64,000 bases of DNA from Akkermansia muciniphila (GCA_945874895.1 CAMCIC010000002.1:209178-273177), one strand, 5' to 3'. Positions 53,403 to 62,490 are shown, numbered from the stretch's first letter. The notes: generated by a model not told the origin, from the letters alone. A program made the numbers and translations.

Positions 53403-53503
53403 GAGTGATGATTTTCAGAAAAAACATGCATGATTCCCCTGCTGCTGACAAGCCACGGTTGATGGACTCCGCAAAAAAATCGCATTTCCCTGCAGTTTCC
53501 TTC

Positions 53504-53532
53504 TTGACATTCCCCTCGTTTTCCCCAAGAGT
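53504..53532 (+). promoter_or_regulatory. Predicted rpsU promoter
   Basis: A consensus TTGACA at 53504-53509 and a weak AAGAGT at 53527-53532, 17-bp spacing, 50 bp before rpsU. It is the only exact TTGACA in front of a translation gene in the window. Confidence 0.55.
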
Positions 53533-53580
53533 CCGCCCCCCAACCGAAATTTTCAACCTAACCACAACCAATTTAGCAGC

Positions 53581-53811
53581 ATGCGCGGAGTGACAATGAA
53601 AAAAGGAGAACCCGTCGATCGGGCCCTCAAACGCTTGAAGACAAAACTCGATGCCGAAGGCATTCTCGAGGAAATTCGTCGTCGCCGCGCCTTTGAAACC
53701 CCCACCGATCGCTTCAAGCGCAAGCTCCGCACCGCTTCCAAGCGCAACAAATTGCGCTGGCGTTTCTCGACGGACAAGCCGACGCTGATCCTTGACGAAG
53801 CGGTGGATTGA
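53581..53811 (+). CDS. rpsU: 30S ribosomal protein S21
   Basis: 76 residues. MRGVTMKKGEPVDRALKRLKTKL and EEIRRRRAFETPTDRFKRKLR are the S21 signature. The start at 53581 gives the usual N-terminal strand before KGEP; the internal ATG at 53596 would remove it. S21 helps initiation on 30S. The gene stands alone between its promoter and a strong terminator. Confidence 0.95.
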   Translation: MRGVTMKKGEPVDRALKRLKTKLDAEGILEEIRRRRAFETPTDRFKRKLRTASKRNKLRWRFSTDKPTLILDEAVD

Positions 53812-53830
53812 TATTCCTCCCCCATTTTTG

Positions 53831-53859
53831 AAAAAGGCACCGTATAGGTGCCTTTTTTT
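53831..53859 (+). terminator. Terminator behind rpsU
   Basis: AAAAAGGCACC at 53831-53841 pairs with GGTGCCTTTTT at 53847-53857 around GTATA and runs into T residues. Confidence 0.92.
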
Positions 53860-53950
53860 ATGCCTTGGTGATACAAAAGAAAGAACGTTTCACCACTGCG
53901 GGGGACTTTGAGATTGCACACCAGACAAAATCCGTTTGCAATGTCGTCCC

Positions 53951-54835
53951 ATGCCTGACGCACCCGCTGCTTCCAGCAAAACCCAGACGTTTTGGCGTCG
54001 CACGTTCAGCACACTGCTCTTGTGGGGCATTGTAGGTCTGGCATTTGGCTCGATGATGCCTTGGGCCCACCTCGCCCTCATCGGCTGTCTCGCTCTGTGG
54101 GCGATGGTGGAGTTCTGCTCACTGTCGCTTCACAGCGGTATCGCCGTTCACCGTTTTTGGGCACTCTCACTCAGTGCAGCCTATGGCGCCGTGATGTCCT
54201 ATTTTTTGTGGCACGGCCATGCTGTGCCAGCTGAGCTGGACATTGCCCTACTCTTCTTGTTGATCTGTGGCACACTCATCAGTCAACTGCGTCATCCCAT
54301 CGATGGCATCAAAAGCGTGCTTGCGGTGACCTCCACCGTCTTCGGCGTGCTCTGGCTGACGTGGTTGTTCTATTTTACCGCACGACTGGATTTTTCTCCG
54401 CGATTCGACGGTTCATTGAGCGGATCCTACCTCCTCTTATGGTGTCTTGCAGTGACGAAATTCACTGACATGGGAGCCTACCTGTCTGGCTCGCTAATCG
54501 GCAAACACAAAATGATTCCACACGTCAGTCCGGCAAAAACTTGGGAAGGATTTGTCGGCGCTCTTGCATTCGCTTTGATTGCGGCCGCTAGCCTCTATGC
54601 GCTATTCCCTCAGCAATTGTCGATTTTTCCGTCCTGGTTTCATGTGATCGTTTTGAGCCAGATCGTAGCGCTGCTCGCCGTTGCAGGTGATCTCGCCGAA
54701 AGCCTGTGGAAGCGCTCCCTAGCGGTCAAGGACTCCGGTCACGCCCTGCCAGGCATCGGCGGTGCCATGGATCTCATCGACAGCCTCTGCTTCACCGCTC
54801 CCGCCGTCTATCTCTACGTTGTTCTCTTTCTCTGA
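53951..54835 (+). CDS. cdsA: Phosphatidate cytidylyltransferase
   Basis: 294 residues from ATG at 53951. About seven membrane segments are visible, with the family signature SPAKTWEGFVGAL, and the C-terminal box LAVKDSGHALPGIGGAMDLIDSL, which contains the S-x-x-x-R-x2-K-D-x4-(L/I)PG-x-GG-x-(M/L)DR-x2-(S/T)-motif in the KDSGHALPGIGGAMDLIDS form (Leu-Ile instead of Asp-Arg-Xaa). It makes CDP-diacylglycerol from CTP and phosphatidate. dxr follows after 2 bp. The usual uppS gene upstream is missing. Confidence 0.88.
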   Translation: MPDAPAASSKTQTFWRRTFSTLLLWGIVGLAFGSMMPWAHLALIGCLALWAMVEFCSLSLHSGIAVHRFWALSLSAAYGAVMSYFLWHGHAVPAELDIALLFLLICGTLISQLRHPIDGIKSVLAVTSTVFGVLWLTWLFYFTARLDFSPRFDGSLSGSYLLLWCLAVTKFTDMGAYLSGSLIGKHKMIPHVSPAKTWEGFVGALAFALIAAASLYALFPQQLSIFPSWFHVIVLSQIVALLAVAGDLAESLWKRSLAVKDSGHALPGIGGAMDLIDSLCFTAPAVYLYVVLFL

Positions 54836-54837
54836 CC

Positions 54838-55998
54838 ATGCCGAAAAAAATTGTTTTGTTAGGTTCCACCGGATCCATCGGTTGCTCGACGCTCAAGGTG
54901 GCGCGCGACTTGCCTGAAGAACTCGAAATCATCGCCCTCGCCGCGCAGGGCAGTGTGGAAAAACTCGCAGAGCAGGCGCGGGAGACGGGCGTGAAACACG
55001 TCGCGATTTATCGTGCCGAATTGGCCGATTCGCTGCGCGCCTTGCTGCCCGATGATGTCACGATTCATTGCGGTCCCGAAGGTCTGATCGAGGTAGCTAC
55101 GCTCGCCGAGGCTGATACGACCCTTGTCGCCATCGTGGGCACAGCCGGCTTACAACCTGCGCTGGCTGCCATCCGTGCGGGAAAAGACCTGGCCGTAGCC
55201 AGCAAGGAAATCTTGGTGATGGCCGGAGAAATCGTAACCCGCGAGGCTCAGCAGGCAGGCGTGCAGTTGCTCCCCGTCGATAGCGAACACAATGCCATTT
55301 TCCAATGCCTCGATGGGCATCGCGGCGGAGAAAAGGAAGTTTCCCGTCTCATTCTCACAGCATCGGGTGGACCTTTCCGCAACACCCCCGCCGCGGAACT
55401 GCCGCACGTCACCCTGGCTCAGGCGCTGAAACATCCGACATGGGACATGGGACGTAAGATCACCATCGATTCGGCATCGCTTTTCAACAAGGGGCTGGAA
55501 ATGATCGAGGCGCGCTGGCTTTTCGGCATCGGCATGGAGCGCATTGATGTCATTGTCCACCCGCAAAGCATCATTCACTCGATGGTGGAGTTTATTGATG
55601 GCTCCGTGCTCGCCCAATTGAGCCATACCGACATGTGTTTCCCTATCCAATATGCCCTCACCTGGCCCAAACGCATGCGCGGCGGATTGCGACCGCTACG
55701 GTTCGAGGAATTGGCGAAACTGGAATTCATCGCCCCGCGCGAAAATGATTTCCCTGCCCTGCGGCTTGCACGTGAGGCCGGACTGACGGGCGGCACGTTG
55801 CCCGCCGTTTACAACGCGGCCAACGAAATTGCAGTGGATGCGTTCATCGCCGGTCGCATCCCCTTCCCTGGCATTTGGGATTTGGTGGAAAAAACCATGA
55901 ATTCCCATGCGGTGCAGACAGCGTGTGAACTGGAGCCTATCCTCGAAGCCGATGCCTGGGCGCGAACTCATGCCAGCGATTTGCTGCCTCATGTCTGA
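54838..55998 (+). CDS. dxr: 1-deoxy-D-xylulose-5-phosphate reductoisomerase
   Basis: 386 residues. KKIVLLGSTGSIGCSTLKVARD is the NADPH loop, DLAVASKEILVMAGEI the catalytic core, LPVDSEHNAIFQCLDG the metal-binding motif (D-x-E), LILTASGGPFRN the substrate loop and ALKHPTWDMGRKITIDSASLFNKGLEMIEA the flap. It is the first committed MEP-pathway enzyme, supplying isoprenoids. It begins 2 bp behind cdsA. The rseP and bam genes often found beside it are absent. Confidence 0.97.
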   Translation: MPKKIVLLGSTGSIGCSTLKVARDLPEELEIIALAAQGSVEKLAEQARETGVKHVAIYRAELADSLRALLPDDVTIHCGPEGLIEVATLAEADTTLVAIVGTAGLQPALAAIRAGKDLAVASKEILVMAGEIVTREAQQAGVQLLPVDSEHNAIFQCLDGHRGGEKEVSRLILTASGGPFRNTPAAELPHVTLAQALKHPTWDMGRKITIDSASLFNKGLEMIEARWLFGIGMERIDVIVHPQSIIHSMVEFIDGSVLAQLSHTDMCFPIQYALTWPKRMRGGLRPLRFEELAKLEFIAPRENDFPALRLAREAGLTGGTLPAVYNAANEIAVDAFIAGRIPFPGIWDLVEKTMNSHAVQTACELEPILEADAWARTHASDLLPHV

Positions 55999-56072
55999 TT
56001 TCATCGTTGGACGAATTCCTCAAAAAACATTCCTTCTTTCCTAACGACTGTCCAACTGTTAGAGAAACCGCC

Positions 56073-56738
56073 ATGCATCTGCTAAAAGACATTTTCACCT
56101 TCGCTTGGAGAGGCAGTGGCAAGTATGTGATGATCATTTGTGTCGCACTCTCGTTGGTCTCTGATCTTGCGGGGTTGTCCCCTTTATTTGGCGGAATCGC
56201 CACACTGATGCTCAGCGGTTACTTTTGCGCCATCTTCTATCAAATGATTCAATCGACGGCAACGGGAGGAAAAGAAGCTCCGGAATTTCCTGATACTTCG
56301 GATGTGTTCGGAGACATCATTTGGCCGATGTTGCAAACCACAGCCGTGATCGCCGCCTCTTTCGGACCCTACTTCGTTTGCCACTTTCTGACCGACGAAC
56401 GCTCCAGTCATTCAGCCCTATCCCTCGCTCTCCTGGGTTATGGAGCGATCTACTTTCCCATGGCCATGCTCGCGGTTGTCATCCTCGGCTACACCGGCGC
56501 GATGAGTCCCCACATCGTGATCCCCGCTTTATGGAGGGGCGGCAAAACCTACTGGTTCGGCGTTTTACTGCTATTGGCGCTTTACGGAATCAGTGAATGG
56601 ATCGACCAGATGTTTTCGGGACAGATCATCATCGGGCACTTGATCATGGCAGTCGTCGGCTCCTACACCTTGATGACCAAGGCCAGAATTCTTGGCGTCG
56701 TCTATCGCGAGCGACAAGAAGAACTCGGATGGCTGTAA
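56073..56738 (+). CDS. Integral membrane protein, DUF4013-like
   Basis: 221 residues from ATG at 56073. Membrane segments lie near residues 20-40 (YVMIICVALSLVSDLAGL), 45-65, 95-115, 125-150 (LLGYGAIYFPMAMLAVVILGY), 165-185 and 195-215. KDIFTFAWRGSG and ATLMLSGYFCAIFYQMIQSTATGG, EFPDTSDVFGDIIWPMLQT resemble the DUF4013 domain, a bacterial membrane family of unknown function. An in-frame TTG at 56007 could be the start of a longer version, but MHLLKD is the first Met. It lies between dxr and purQ. Confidence 0.65.
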   Translation: MHLLKDIFTFAWRGSGKYVMIICVALSLVSDLAGLSPLFGGIATLMLSGYFCAIFYQMIQSTATGGKEAPEFPDTSDVFGDIIWPMLQTTAVIAASFGPYFVCHFLTDERSSHSALSLALLGYGAIYFPMAMLAVVILGYTGAMSPHIVIPALWRGGKTYWFGVLLLLALYGISEWIDQMFSGQIIIGHLIMAVVGSYTLMTKARILGVVYRERQEELGWL

Positions 56739-56852
56739 CGCGAGCACGTGACAAAATCGCTCACGCACTGTTTCAAAAAATCCAAATCCACGGTTGCCGC
56801 CACCGGACTTTCCCATTACAAGAGCGCTTTGCCGATTCACCCGATAACGAAA

Positions 56853-57560
56853 ATGCCTCACGCGACTTTGCTCAAATACCCTGGCACCAATTGCGATGCC
56901 GAAACCGCCCGTGCCCTGCAATTGGTGGGCTTCACCACGGCCATTGTACCGATCGCGGACGCGACGGTGGCCGACATCGAAAAATCCCAACTGGTGATGT
57001 TTTCGGGCGGGTTTAGCTATGGCGACTACGTCATGTCCGGGCGCTTGGCGCAATTGGTCACGGAGTCAAAACTCGGCGATGCGATCCAGAACCACCACGC
57101 CCGCGGTGGCTTCACTTTTGGCATTTGCAATGGATTTCAAATTCTCACCAAACTCGGCATTCTGCCCACGGGTAGCTTGATCGACAATACCACCGAGCGA
57201 TTTGTTTGCCGCTGGGCTACGCTCCAAGTAAAAAACTCCTCCAGTCCCTACCTGCAAGGTCTACCTGAGCAATTCGAACTACCCGTCGCCCACGCAGAAG
57301 GACGCTTTGTGACATTTCCTGGCGATGCCGAAACGTACCTCGCCAACGGCAATGTGGCTCTTACCTATGCAGACAATTTTAACGGGTCTACACTGGCGAT
57401 CGCCGGATTGCAGGATGCCACGGGGCGGGCCTTCGGCCTCATGCCGCACCCCGAGCGTTTCATCCAGAAAAACCATCACTATGATCCCGATTGGAACCTT
57501 ACGCCAGATTTTGGCTGGGGCTACTACATGTTCAAGAGCCTTGCTTCCGCTCTGGCCTGA
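56853..57560 (+). CDS. purQ: Phosphoribosylformylglycinamidine synthase, glutaminase subunit
   Basis: 235 residues from ATG at 56853. LLKYPGTNCDAETARALQLVG begins the class-I amidotransferase, VMFSGGFSYGDYV, FTFGICNGFQILTKLG (catalytic Cys) and GLMPHPERF (His/Glu triad) follow. It supplies ammonia to PurL in purine synthesis. A stand-alone PurQ means that PurL is the small type and PurS a separate protein, as in Bacillus; neither is in this window. An upstream in-frame ATG at 56748 would add an unrelated N terminus. Confidence 0.92.
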   Translation: MPHATLLKYPGTNCDAETARALQLVGFTTAIVPIADATVADIEKSQLVMFSGGFSYGDYVMSGRLAQLVTESKLGDAIQNHHARGGFTFGICNGFQILTKLGILPTGSLIDNTTERFVCRWATLQVKNSSSPYLQGLPEQFELPVAHAEGRFVTFPGDAETYLANGNVALTYADNFNGSTLAIAGLQDATGRAFGLMPHPERFIQKNHHYDPDWNLTPDFGWGYYMFKSLASALA

Positions 57561-57656
57561 GTCCTCTAGCTCCGCCGCAGCCGCGATGCAGAAATCACGG
57601 CAGATCGGATCGGTGACAAAAAAGACTTGCACGGTCCGCGGGTAGAGACTACCCCG

Positions 57657-58085
57657 ATGCCGATGAATACACAAACGTCTCTCATTCTTTTCAAACCCGA
57701 TGCCATCGAGAAAAACTTGGCAGGCACGGTCTTGGCTCGTTTCCAAGCCGAAGGATTTCGCATTCGCGGCATCAAAATGATGCAGTTGGACCACGCGATT
57801 CTGGCTGATCACTACTCGCACATCGCCGATAAGCCGTTTTTTCCGGAGATTGTTGCCTTCATGAGCAAGACACCAGTCATTGCCTTGGCGTTGGAAGGTG
57901 ATAACGTGATCGCCCGCGTGCGTGACCTACTGGGTCCCACTGACTCCAAAGCGGCTGCGCCGGGCACGATCCGCGGCGACTTCGGCGAAGACAAGATGAT
58001 TAACGTCTGTCATGCATCCGATTCCCCTGAGGCAGCAGAAGCAGAACTGCAGCGTTTCTTCCGCCCAGGCGAAGTTTTTGCCTGA
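57657..58085 (+). CDS. ndk: Nucleoside diphosphate kinase
   Basis: 142 residues (or 140 from the internal ATG at 57663). TSLILFKPDAIEKNLAGTVLARF and PGTIRGDFGEDKMINVCHASDSPEAAEAEL match NDK; the phosphorylated His is in NVCHASDS. It equilibrates nucleoside di- and triphosphates. The gene lies behind purQ and is followed by a terminator. Confidence 0.95.
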   Translation: MPMNTQTSLILFKPDAIEKNLAGTVLARFQAEGFRIRGIKMMQLDHAILADHYSHIADKPFFPEIVAFMSKTPVIALALEGDNVIARVRDLLGPTDSKAAAPGTIRGDFGEDKMINVCHASDSPEAAEAELQRFFRPGEVFA

Positions 58086-58105
58086 TCATCGATACCAGAT
58101 TTCTC

Positions 58106-58140
58106 TTGCCCGCGGGCGCAGGCCCAGCGGGCGATTTTTT
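58106..58140 (+). terminator. Terminator behind ndk
   Basis: GCCCGC at 58108-58113 pairs with GCGGGC at 58127-58132 with an inner GGGC/GCCC pairing, followed by AT then six T. Confidence 0.8.
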
Positions 58141-58153
58141 GCCTGAATGCGCG

Positions 58154-58444
58154 ATGTTTGTCCTGATCCTCGTAACCATCATTGCAGCCGTCATGTTTCA
58201 CCGCAAAACCGCGGAAAAAGGCTATCCATCTCCGCGATTTTGGATGTATCCGCTCATCGTAGGAAACGGGATCCTGCTCTTCACCATCGCAGTCAATGCT
58301 TTGTCTGAGTCTCTCCTGCCCGAGCCCCGTCCAGTCTGGTTTCCTCTCTACAGCCCCTCCGTGGACATCCTCGCCCTAGCGACATTTTTTGCCGTCATAA
58401 GGAAAGCGTGGAGACAAATCCTTCAGTTGCCTCCTAGAGAATGA
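58154..58444 (+). CDS. Small membrane protein, unknown
   Basis: 96 residues from ATG at 58154. Three hydrophobic stretches: residues 2-14 (FVLILVTIIAAVM), 31-48 (MYPLIVGNGILLFTIAV) and 69-84 (DILALATFFAVIRKA). KTAEKGYPSPRFWMYP gives a short conserved-looking loop. No family was recognised. It lies behind the ndk terminator. Confidence 0.6.
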   Translation: MFVLILVTIIAAVMFHRKTAEKGYPSPRFWMYPLIVGNGILLFTIAVNALSESLLPEPRPVWFPLYSPSVDILALATFFAVIRKAWRQILQLPPRE

Positions 58445-58465
58445 TGGTCGCAAGGAATGAGGGAC

Positions 58466-58798
58466 TCAAAGTCCTAGCATCTCTTGAATTTCCTTTTTGG
58501 AAAGATAACGGTCACGGTTTTTGTTGAACTGTGAGAACTTGTCAGCCGCACCACTGACGTCGGTGGAACTTCCGGAAAACTCTTCGAGCGTCACGGATCC
58601 ATCCTTGTTGCGATCATGATCTTCCAAAAAGTCGTCGATAGCGCTGCTGATTTTGTCACGCTTGGCCTTTTCCGCTGCCTCTTGTTTGCGTTTGGCAGCC
58701 ATGGCTTTTTGCATGGCCTGATTGCGGTTGCGTTGGGCCATCACGGGCAGAGAACCAAGCAAAAGGAAGCAAGTGAGAAGGTAAAAGGTTTTTTTCAT
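58466..58798 (-). CDS. Exported two-EF-hand protein
   Basis: 110 residues from the ATG at 58798. Signal peptide MKKTFYLLTCFLLLGSLPVMA. A Gln/Lys/Ala-rich helix follows, then two EF-hand loops, DRNKDGSVTLEE and NKNRDRYLSKKE, the second with Arg at position 6 and Asn at position 1, so it may be weak. It is expected to bind calcium in the periplasm or at the surface. It is the second EF-hand protein in the window (the other is at 40960-41400). Confidence 0.8.
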   Translation of the reverse strand: MKKTFYLLTCFLLLGSLPVMAQRNRNQAMQKAMAAKRKQEAAEKAKRDKISSAIDDFLEDHDRNKDGSVTLEEFSGSSTDVSGAADKFSQFNKNRDRYLSKKEIQEMLGL

Positions 58799-59141
58799 GA
58801 AGAGAGTTGGTGAGTGATGCAGGATCGGTATCTCCCACGACAGGAAAGGGCAAGGAAAATCGATTCCTATCTGGATCTGCCGCAGCCCACGACTTGCTAA
58901 CGAGCTATTTTTTTGCACGGCGATTCAGCCAAAGAATACCATTCCCTGCAAGATTGTGAAAGAGGGTCCGATTTTCTCGTGAGAAGGAAGTCGAGTTGTC
59001 AGAAATCCTGTCAAAACCCGTCTCGATGGCCAGCTTGCGTTTCTCTCAGAAATGATTCTCTTCTTCGCTTGATCACCGTTTCGATTTCGATCCAATCAAG
59101 GATTGCTTCGCGAAGATTCCTTGTGATAGTCTTAATCCACG

Positions 59142-60002
59142 ATGACTGACACATGGTATCTCATCATGGATGGGCAACAACAAGGCCCCCTTTCCAAGGA
59201 ACAAGTGCAACAACTTGCGCAGGAACAACGCGTGACCTCAGATACCATGGTATGGTCGGAAGGAATGGCGAACTGGCAACCGGCATCACAAATTCCTGGA
59301 CTCTTATCCCCAGCACCCACAACCAAAGACGGAACGACGCCTCCCAGCCTTATTCCGACTCAGGCTCAAACTGATACTGTGGCGATGTCCCCGAGTTCCG
59401 TTTCGCCTTACTCGACCCCACGGACTGCTCTCGCCCATGCTCCCACAGGCACAAGCTACCCTCTCATAGCGATCAAACCTGCGAATTTCGCCCTGTGGAT
59501 GTGGTCCTTCATCGGCGCCTTTCTCTGCATTCCTCTGCTGCTCATCCTTTTATTTTTCGCAGTAGCCTCCTCCAGCTCATCTTCTCCCCAGACAGGTAGC
59601 ATGGGAGCAGCGAGCATTCTAGGGGGGGTAGCCTTATATGTTCTCTGCCTTGCCTGCTTTACTCTATCAGGCATCTTCTTTTACATCAATCTCTACCGCG
59701 CATGGAGTTGCTTGGCGGCCGGTATGCCCAGCACCTCACCGGGTAAGGCCGTAGGTTTCCTTTTTATCCCCCTCTTCAATCTCTATTGGATGTTTGTAGC
59801 GATTGCGGGATTGCCTAGGGACTGGAATCGCATCGTGGCGAGCTATGATGATCTGAAAAACGCGCCCCGCATGAACGAGAGCATATTCCTGATGTTTTGC
59901 ATCGGATCGCTGGTGTTCCCTCCTCTGTCCTTGATCGTGATGTTTCCGATGATGTCCCAAATTTGCCAAGGCATCAATTTCTTCGCACGTCGCCGAAATT
60001 GA
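59142..60002 (+). CDS. GYF-domain membrane protein
   Basis: 286 residues. Residues 1-50 (WYLIMDGQQQGPLSKEQVQQL, VTSDTMVWSEGMANWQPASQ) are a GYF_2-type domain, with the W...GP.s..Q.......t.V.......W hallmark. A Pro/Ser/Thr-rich linker follows, then four membrane segments near residues 115-140, 160-183, 200-220 and 245-268. GYF domains bind proline-rich peptides. No enzymatic motif is visible. It stands alone, between an EF-hand gene and metX. In many Verrucomicrobiota and related phyla such genes are common and of unknown function. Confidence 0.8.
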   Translation: MTDTWYLIMDGQQQGPLSKEQVQQLAQEQRVTSDTMVWSEGMANWQPASQIPGLLSPAPTTKDGTTPPSLIPTQAQTDTVAMSPSSVSPYSTPRTALAHAPTGTSYPLIAIKPANFALWMWSFIGAFLCIPLLLILLFFAVASSSSSSPQTGSMGAASILGGVALYVLCLACFTLSGIFFYINLYRAWSCLAAGMPSTSPGKAVGFLFIPLFNLYWMFVAIAGLPRDWNRIVASYDDLKNAPRMNESIFLMFCIGSLVFPPLSLIVMFPMMSQICQGINFFARRRN

Positions 60003-60048
60003 TCCGTAAGGAACGATGGGCCGATCGATCACTGTCGCATGGCTCCGA

Positions 60049-61191
60049 TCAACTTTTCATCAACCAACTGAGGTGCGGCGTGTAAAGGTGCGGCTCTAAC
60101 AAAAAGGAGTCGTGCCCTTTGTCGGAATGCACGGTGATCTGCGTAGCATCGATGTCGGCGCGCTCGAGGTGCAGCGTAAGATCCGCCTGCTCCTCCGGGT
60201 AGAAGCAGAAATCGCTGTCGATGGAAAACACCAACCAGCGCTGGCCGGCGGCAGCAGCACGGTCCAACAGTTCACGCGGGCTTGAGGCATTTCCCTCACT
60301 CACGGCATCGTAGCGCGACCACATGTCGATGATCCGCAGATACGTGTTGGCATCAAAGCGGCGCACAAACTTTTTCCCCTGATGCAGCATGTAGGACTGG
60401 AACTGGTCGCGGACCTTGTACCAGGACAGTGTGTCGTTGTCCTGGATGATGTCCTGGCGGGCACGACGCTCGATGGCATCGAGGTGGACGAACGTTTTGT
60501 GAGAAATCATGCGGGCCAAGGCCAGACCATACAAAGGCGGCTGCCCGTCGTAGTAATCGCCCCCGTTGAAATTCGGATCATTTTCGATCGCCAGAATCTG
60601 CTCGAACAAAATCAGGCGATTCAACACCGTGGTTTTGAACCCCGCGGCGATCGATGCCACGCGTTTCACCCGCTGCGGATGGATCGTGGCAAAGGTCAAT
60701 GCCAGCAATCCTCCGACCGAGGGTCCGACCACGGCGTGCAGGACATCGATGCCCAGCGCATCCAGCAACAGCGCCGAGGCCTGCACTTGATCCGCGGCAC
60801 TGATGTGAGGAAACGAGGAACCCCAGGGCTTGCCCGTTTCCGGCGAAATCGAGGAAGGTCCCGTGGTACCGTAACAACCACCGAGATAGTTGGCACAGAT
60901 GATAAAAAACTCATTGGTGTCCAGCGCCTTGCCGGGGCCGATCATTTCCTCCCACCAACCGTCGTGCATTTCCGGTTGCCAGAGATGCTCAACGCCGGGG
61001 ATGCTAGGATTCAATCCCGCCGCATGGTGTGAACCGGACAGGGCATGATAGAGCAGGATCGCATTGGAGCCATCCGCACGCAGGGTGCCCCACGTTTCAT
61101 AAGCAATGCGCAGACCGGGTAGCACCGCTCCGCCCTGTAGCACGAAGGGACGGTCGATGTCGCAAAATTTTGTTTCAACAAGTTCTGGCAT
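60049..61191 (-). CDS. metX: Homoserine O-acyltransferase
   Basis: 380 residues from ATG at 61191. VLQGGAVLPGLRIAYETWGTL, ILLYHALSGSHHAAGLN, GPGKALDTNEFFIICANYLGGCYGTTGP and HAVVGPSVGGLLALTFA (nucleophile Ser) are typical of the MetX alpha/beta hydrolase; FSIDSDFCFYPEEQADL and SDKGHDSFLLEP hold the catalytic Asp and His. It activates homoserine for methionine synthesis, with acetyl- or succinyl-CoA (MetX can use either; not decided here). A TTG at 61236 overlapping the Rrf2 stop would extend it. It is expressed behind the Rrf2 gene with a 41-bp gap. Confidence 0.92.
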   Translation of the reverse strand: MPELVETKFCDIDRPFVLQGGAVLPGLRIAYETWGTLRADGSNAILLYHALSGSHHAAGLNPSIPGVEHLWQPEMHDGWWEEMIGPGKALDTNEFFIICANYLGGCYGTTGPSSISPETGKPWGSSFPHISAADQVQASALLLDALGIDVLHAVVGPSVGGLLALTFATIHPQRVKRVASIAAGFKTTVLNRLILFEQILAIENDPNFNGGDYYDGQPPLYGLALARMISHKTFVHLDAIERRARQDIIQDNDTLSWYKVRDQFQSYMLHQGKKFVRRFDANTYLRIIDMWSRYDAVSEGNASSPRELLDRAAAAGQRWLVFSIDSDFCFYPEEQADLTLHLERADIDATQITVHSDKGHDSFLLEPHLYTPHLSWLMKS

Positions 61192-61232
61192 GATGCGGTG
61201 GGCGAGCGTTCTACGGGCTTCTTGCTCCGAAA

Positions 61233-61646
61233 TCAAATGTAAAACATGCTGTCACCCGGTGTGATGGTCAACTGGGCGAGACTGATCTTGGACAAATGCT
61301 CTTGCAATGCCTTAGCAATCGAACGCCAGGACTCTGCCACCGCGGCGCCAGACTCCCCTTCACTGCTCACACTGCAAATCAAGAGGGAAGGATCAATCGC
61401 ATCGACAATTTCCATCAAGCTGATCCGTTGCGGTTCCTTCGCGAGCAGGTAGCCCCCCTCCTTGCCGCGCTTGCTTTCCACCAATCCGGCACGGCGCAAG
61501 TCATTGAGAATCTGCACCAAAAAGTTGGCTGACACGTCTTCTCGTTGCGCAAGTTCGTCAAGTCGTGTAACAGTGTGCGAGCCGTGATGTTTGGCAAGTT
61601 GGGCAAGGGCCCGACAGGCGTATTCAAGCTTCTGGGAAATCCGCAT
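61233..61646 (-). CDS. Rrf2-family transcriptional regulator (CymR-like)
   Basis: 137 residues from ATG at 61646. RISQKLEYACRALAQLAKHHG and TRLDELAQREDVSANFLVQILNDLRRAGLVESKRGKEGGYLLAK form the winged helix-turn-helix of the Rrf2 family. The IscR-type cysteine triad is absent; only one Cys lies in the region (LICSVSSEG), so an Fe-S cluster is unlikely. Family members of this kind (CymR) control cysteine and methionine genes, which fits metX downstream and cysE divergent. Its ATG is only 7 bases from that of cysE. Confidence 0.85.
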   Translation of the reverse strand: MRISQKLEYACRALAQLAKHHGSHTVTRLDELAQREDVSANFLVQILNDLRRAGLVESKRGKEGGYLLAKEPQRISLMEIVDAIDPSLLICSVSSEGESGAAVAESWRSIAKALQEHLSKISLAQLTITPGDSMFYI

Positions 61647-61653
61647 AGGGAAA

Positions 61654-62490
61654 ATGAAACACAATCAGGAAGAAAGTGCGAGCGCTAAGGTCAATCGATT
61701 TTGCGGCGGCAGGGCCATCGACATCGAAGCCTTGTGGCAATTGATCCGCAGCGAGGCCGAGCTGATCCGCCAACACGAACCGCAAATGCGCGGTTTGTTG
61801 GACGATGTGGTGCTCCAGCGTCAAAACCTCGGCGATGCCCTGGCGGCACGCCTGGCCCGCAAGCTGGCACGCGAGGACATGAAACGCGAGGAATTGGCTC
61901 CTTTGCTGGCGGGACTGTTTGATCAGCATCCCGCGCTGGTCTGCAGTGCGGCCAAGGATCTCATCGCCATTCACGAGCGCGATGCGGCCTGCGATTCCCC
62001 CTTGCAGCCCCTGCTTTTTTTCAAAGGATTTCTCGCCATTTCCACCTATCGCATTTCGCATCTTCTGTGGCAGCACGAGCGCCGTGCACTGGCCTTGTAT
62101 TTCCAGAGCATCGCCAGTGAGGTTTTTTCCGTGGACATCCACCCCGCGGCACGCATCGGCTGCGGCATCCTGCTCGACCACGCCACCAGTTTTGTCGTCG
62201 GAGAAACCGCCATCATCGAGGACGATGTCTCCATCCTGCACGAGGTCACCCTGGGAGGCACGGGCAAAGTGTCCGGTGATCGCCATCCCATCGTGCGATC
62301 CGGTGTGCTCATCGGTGCAGGTGCCAAAATTCTGGGCCGCGTGGAAATCGGCGAATGCGCCAAGATCGGTGCAGGCAGTGTGGTGCTAAGCGATGTCCCC
62401 GCTCACGTCACAGTGGCCGGAGTCCCGGCTGTCATCGTCGGCGTCGCAAAAGAAGACGCCCCCGCTCTCGACATGGATCAACGGATCTAG
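61654..62490 (+). CDS. cysE: Serine O-acetyltransferase
   Basis: 278 residues. After an N-terminal helical domain, the left-handed beta-helix begins with SVDIHPAARIGCGILLDHAT, and the active-site His is in HATSFVVGETA or the following DHAT region; ILHEVTLGGTGKVSGDRHP, HPIVRSGVLIGAGAKILGRVEIG and VTVAGVPAVIVG match CysE. The N-terminal part is longer than in short SATs. It makes O-acetylserine for cysteine synthesis. Start 61654 is 7 bases from the divergent Rrf2 start, so the promoter must overlap that gene. Confidence 0.92.
   Translation: MKHNQEESASAKVNRFCGGRAIDIEALWQLIRSEAELIRQHEPQMRGLLDDVVLQRQNLGDALAARLARKLAREDMKREELAPLLAGLFDQHPALVCSAAKDLIAIHERDAACDSPLQPLLFFKGFLAISTYRISHLLWQHERRALALYFQSIASEVFSVDIHPAARIGCGILLDHATSFVVGETAIIEDDVSILHEVTLGGTGKVSGDRHPIVRSGVLIGAGAKILGRVEIGECAKIGAGSVVLSDVPAHVTVAGVPAVIVGVAKEDAPALDMDQRI

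Noticed and set aside
60382..61032. 216-codon plus frame opposite metX
   Set aside because: Antisense shadow of the metX reading frame; no family features and no ribosome-binding site.
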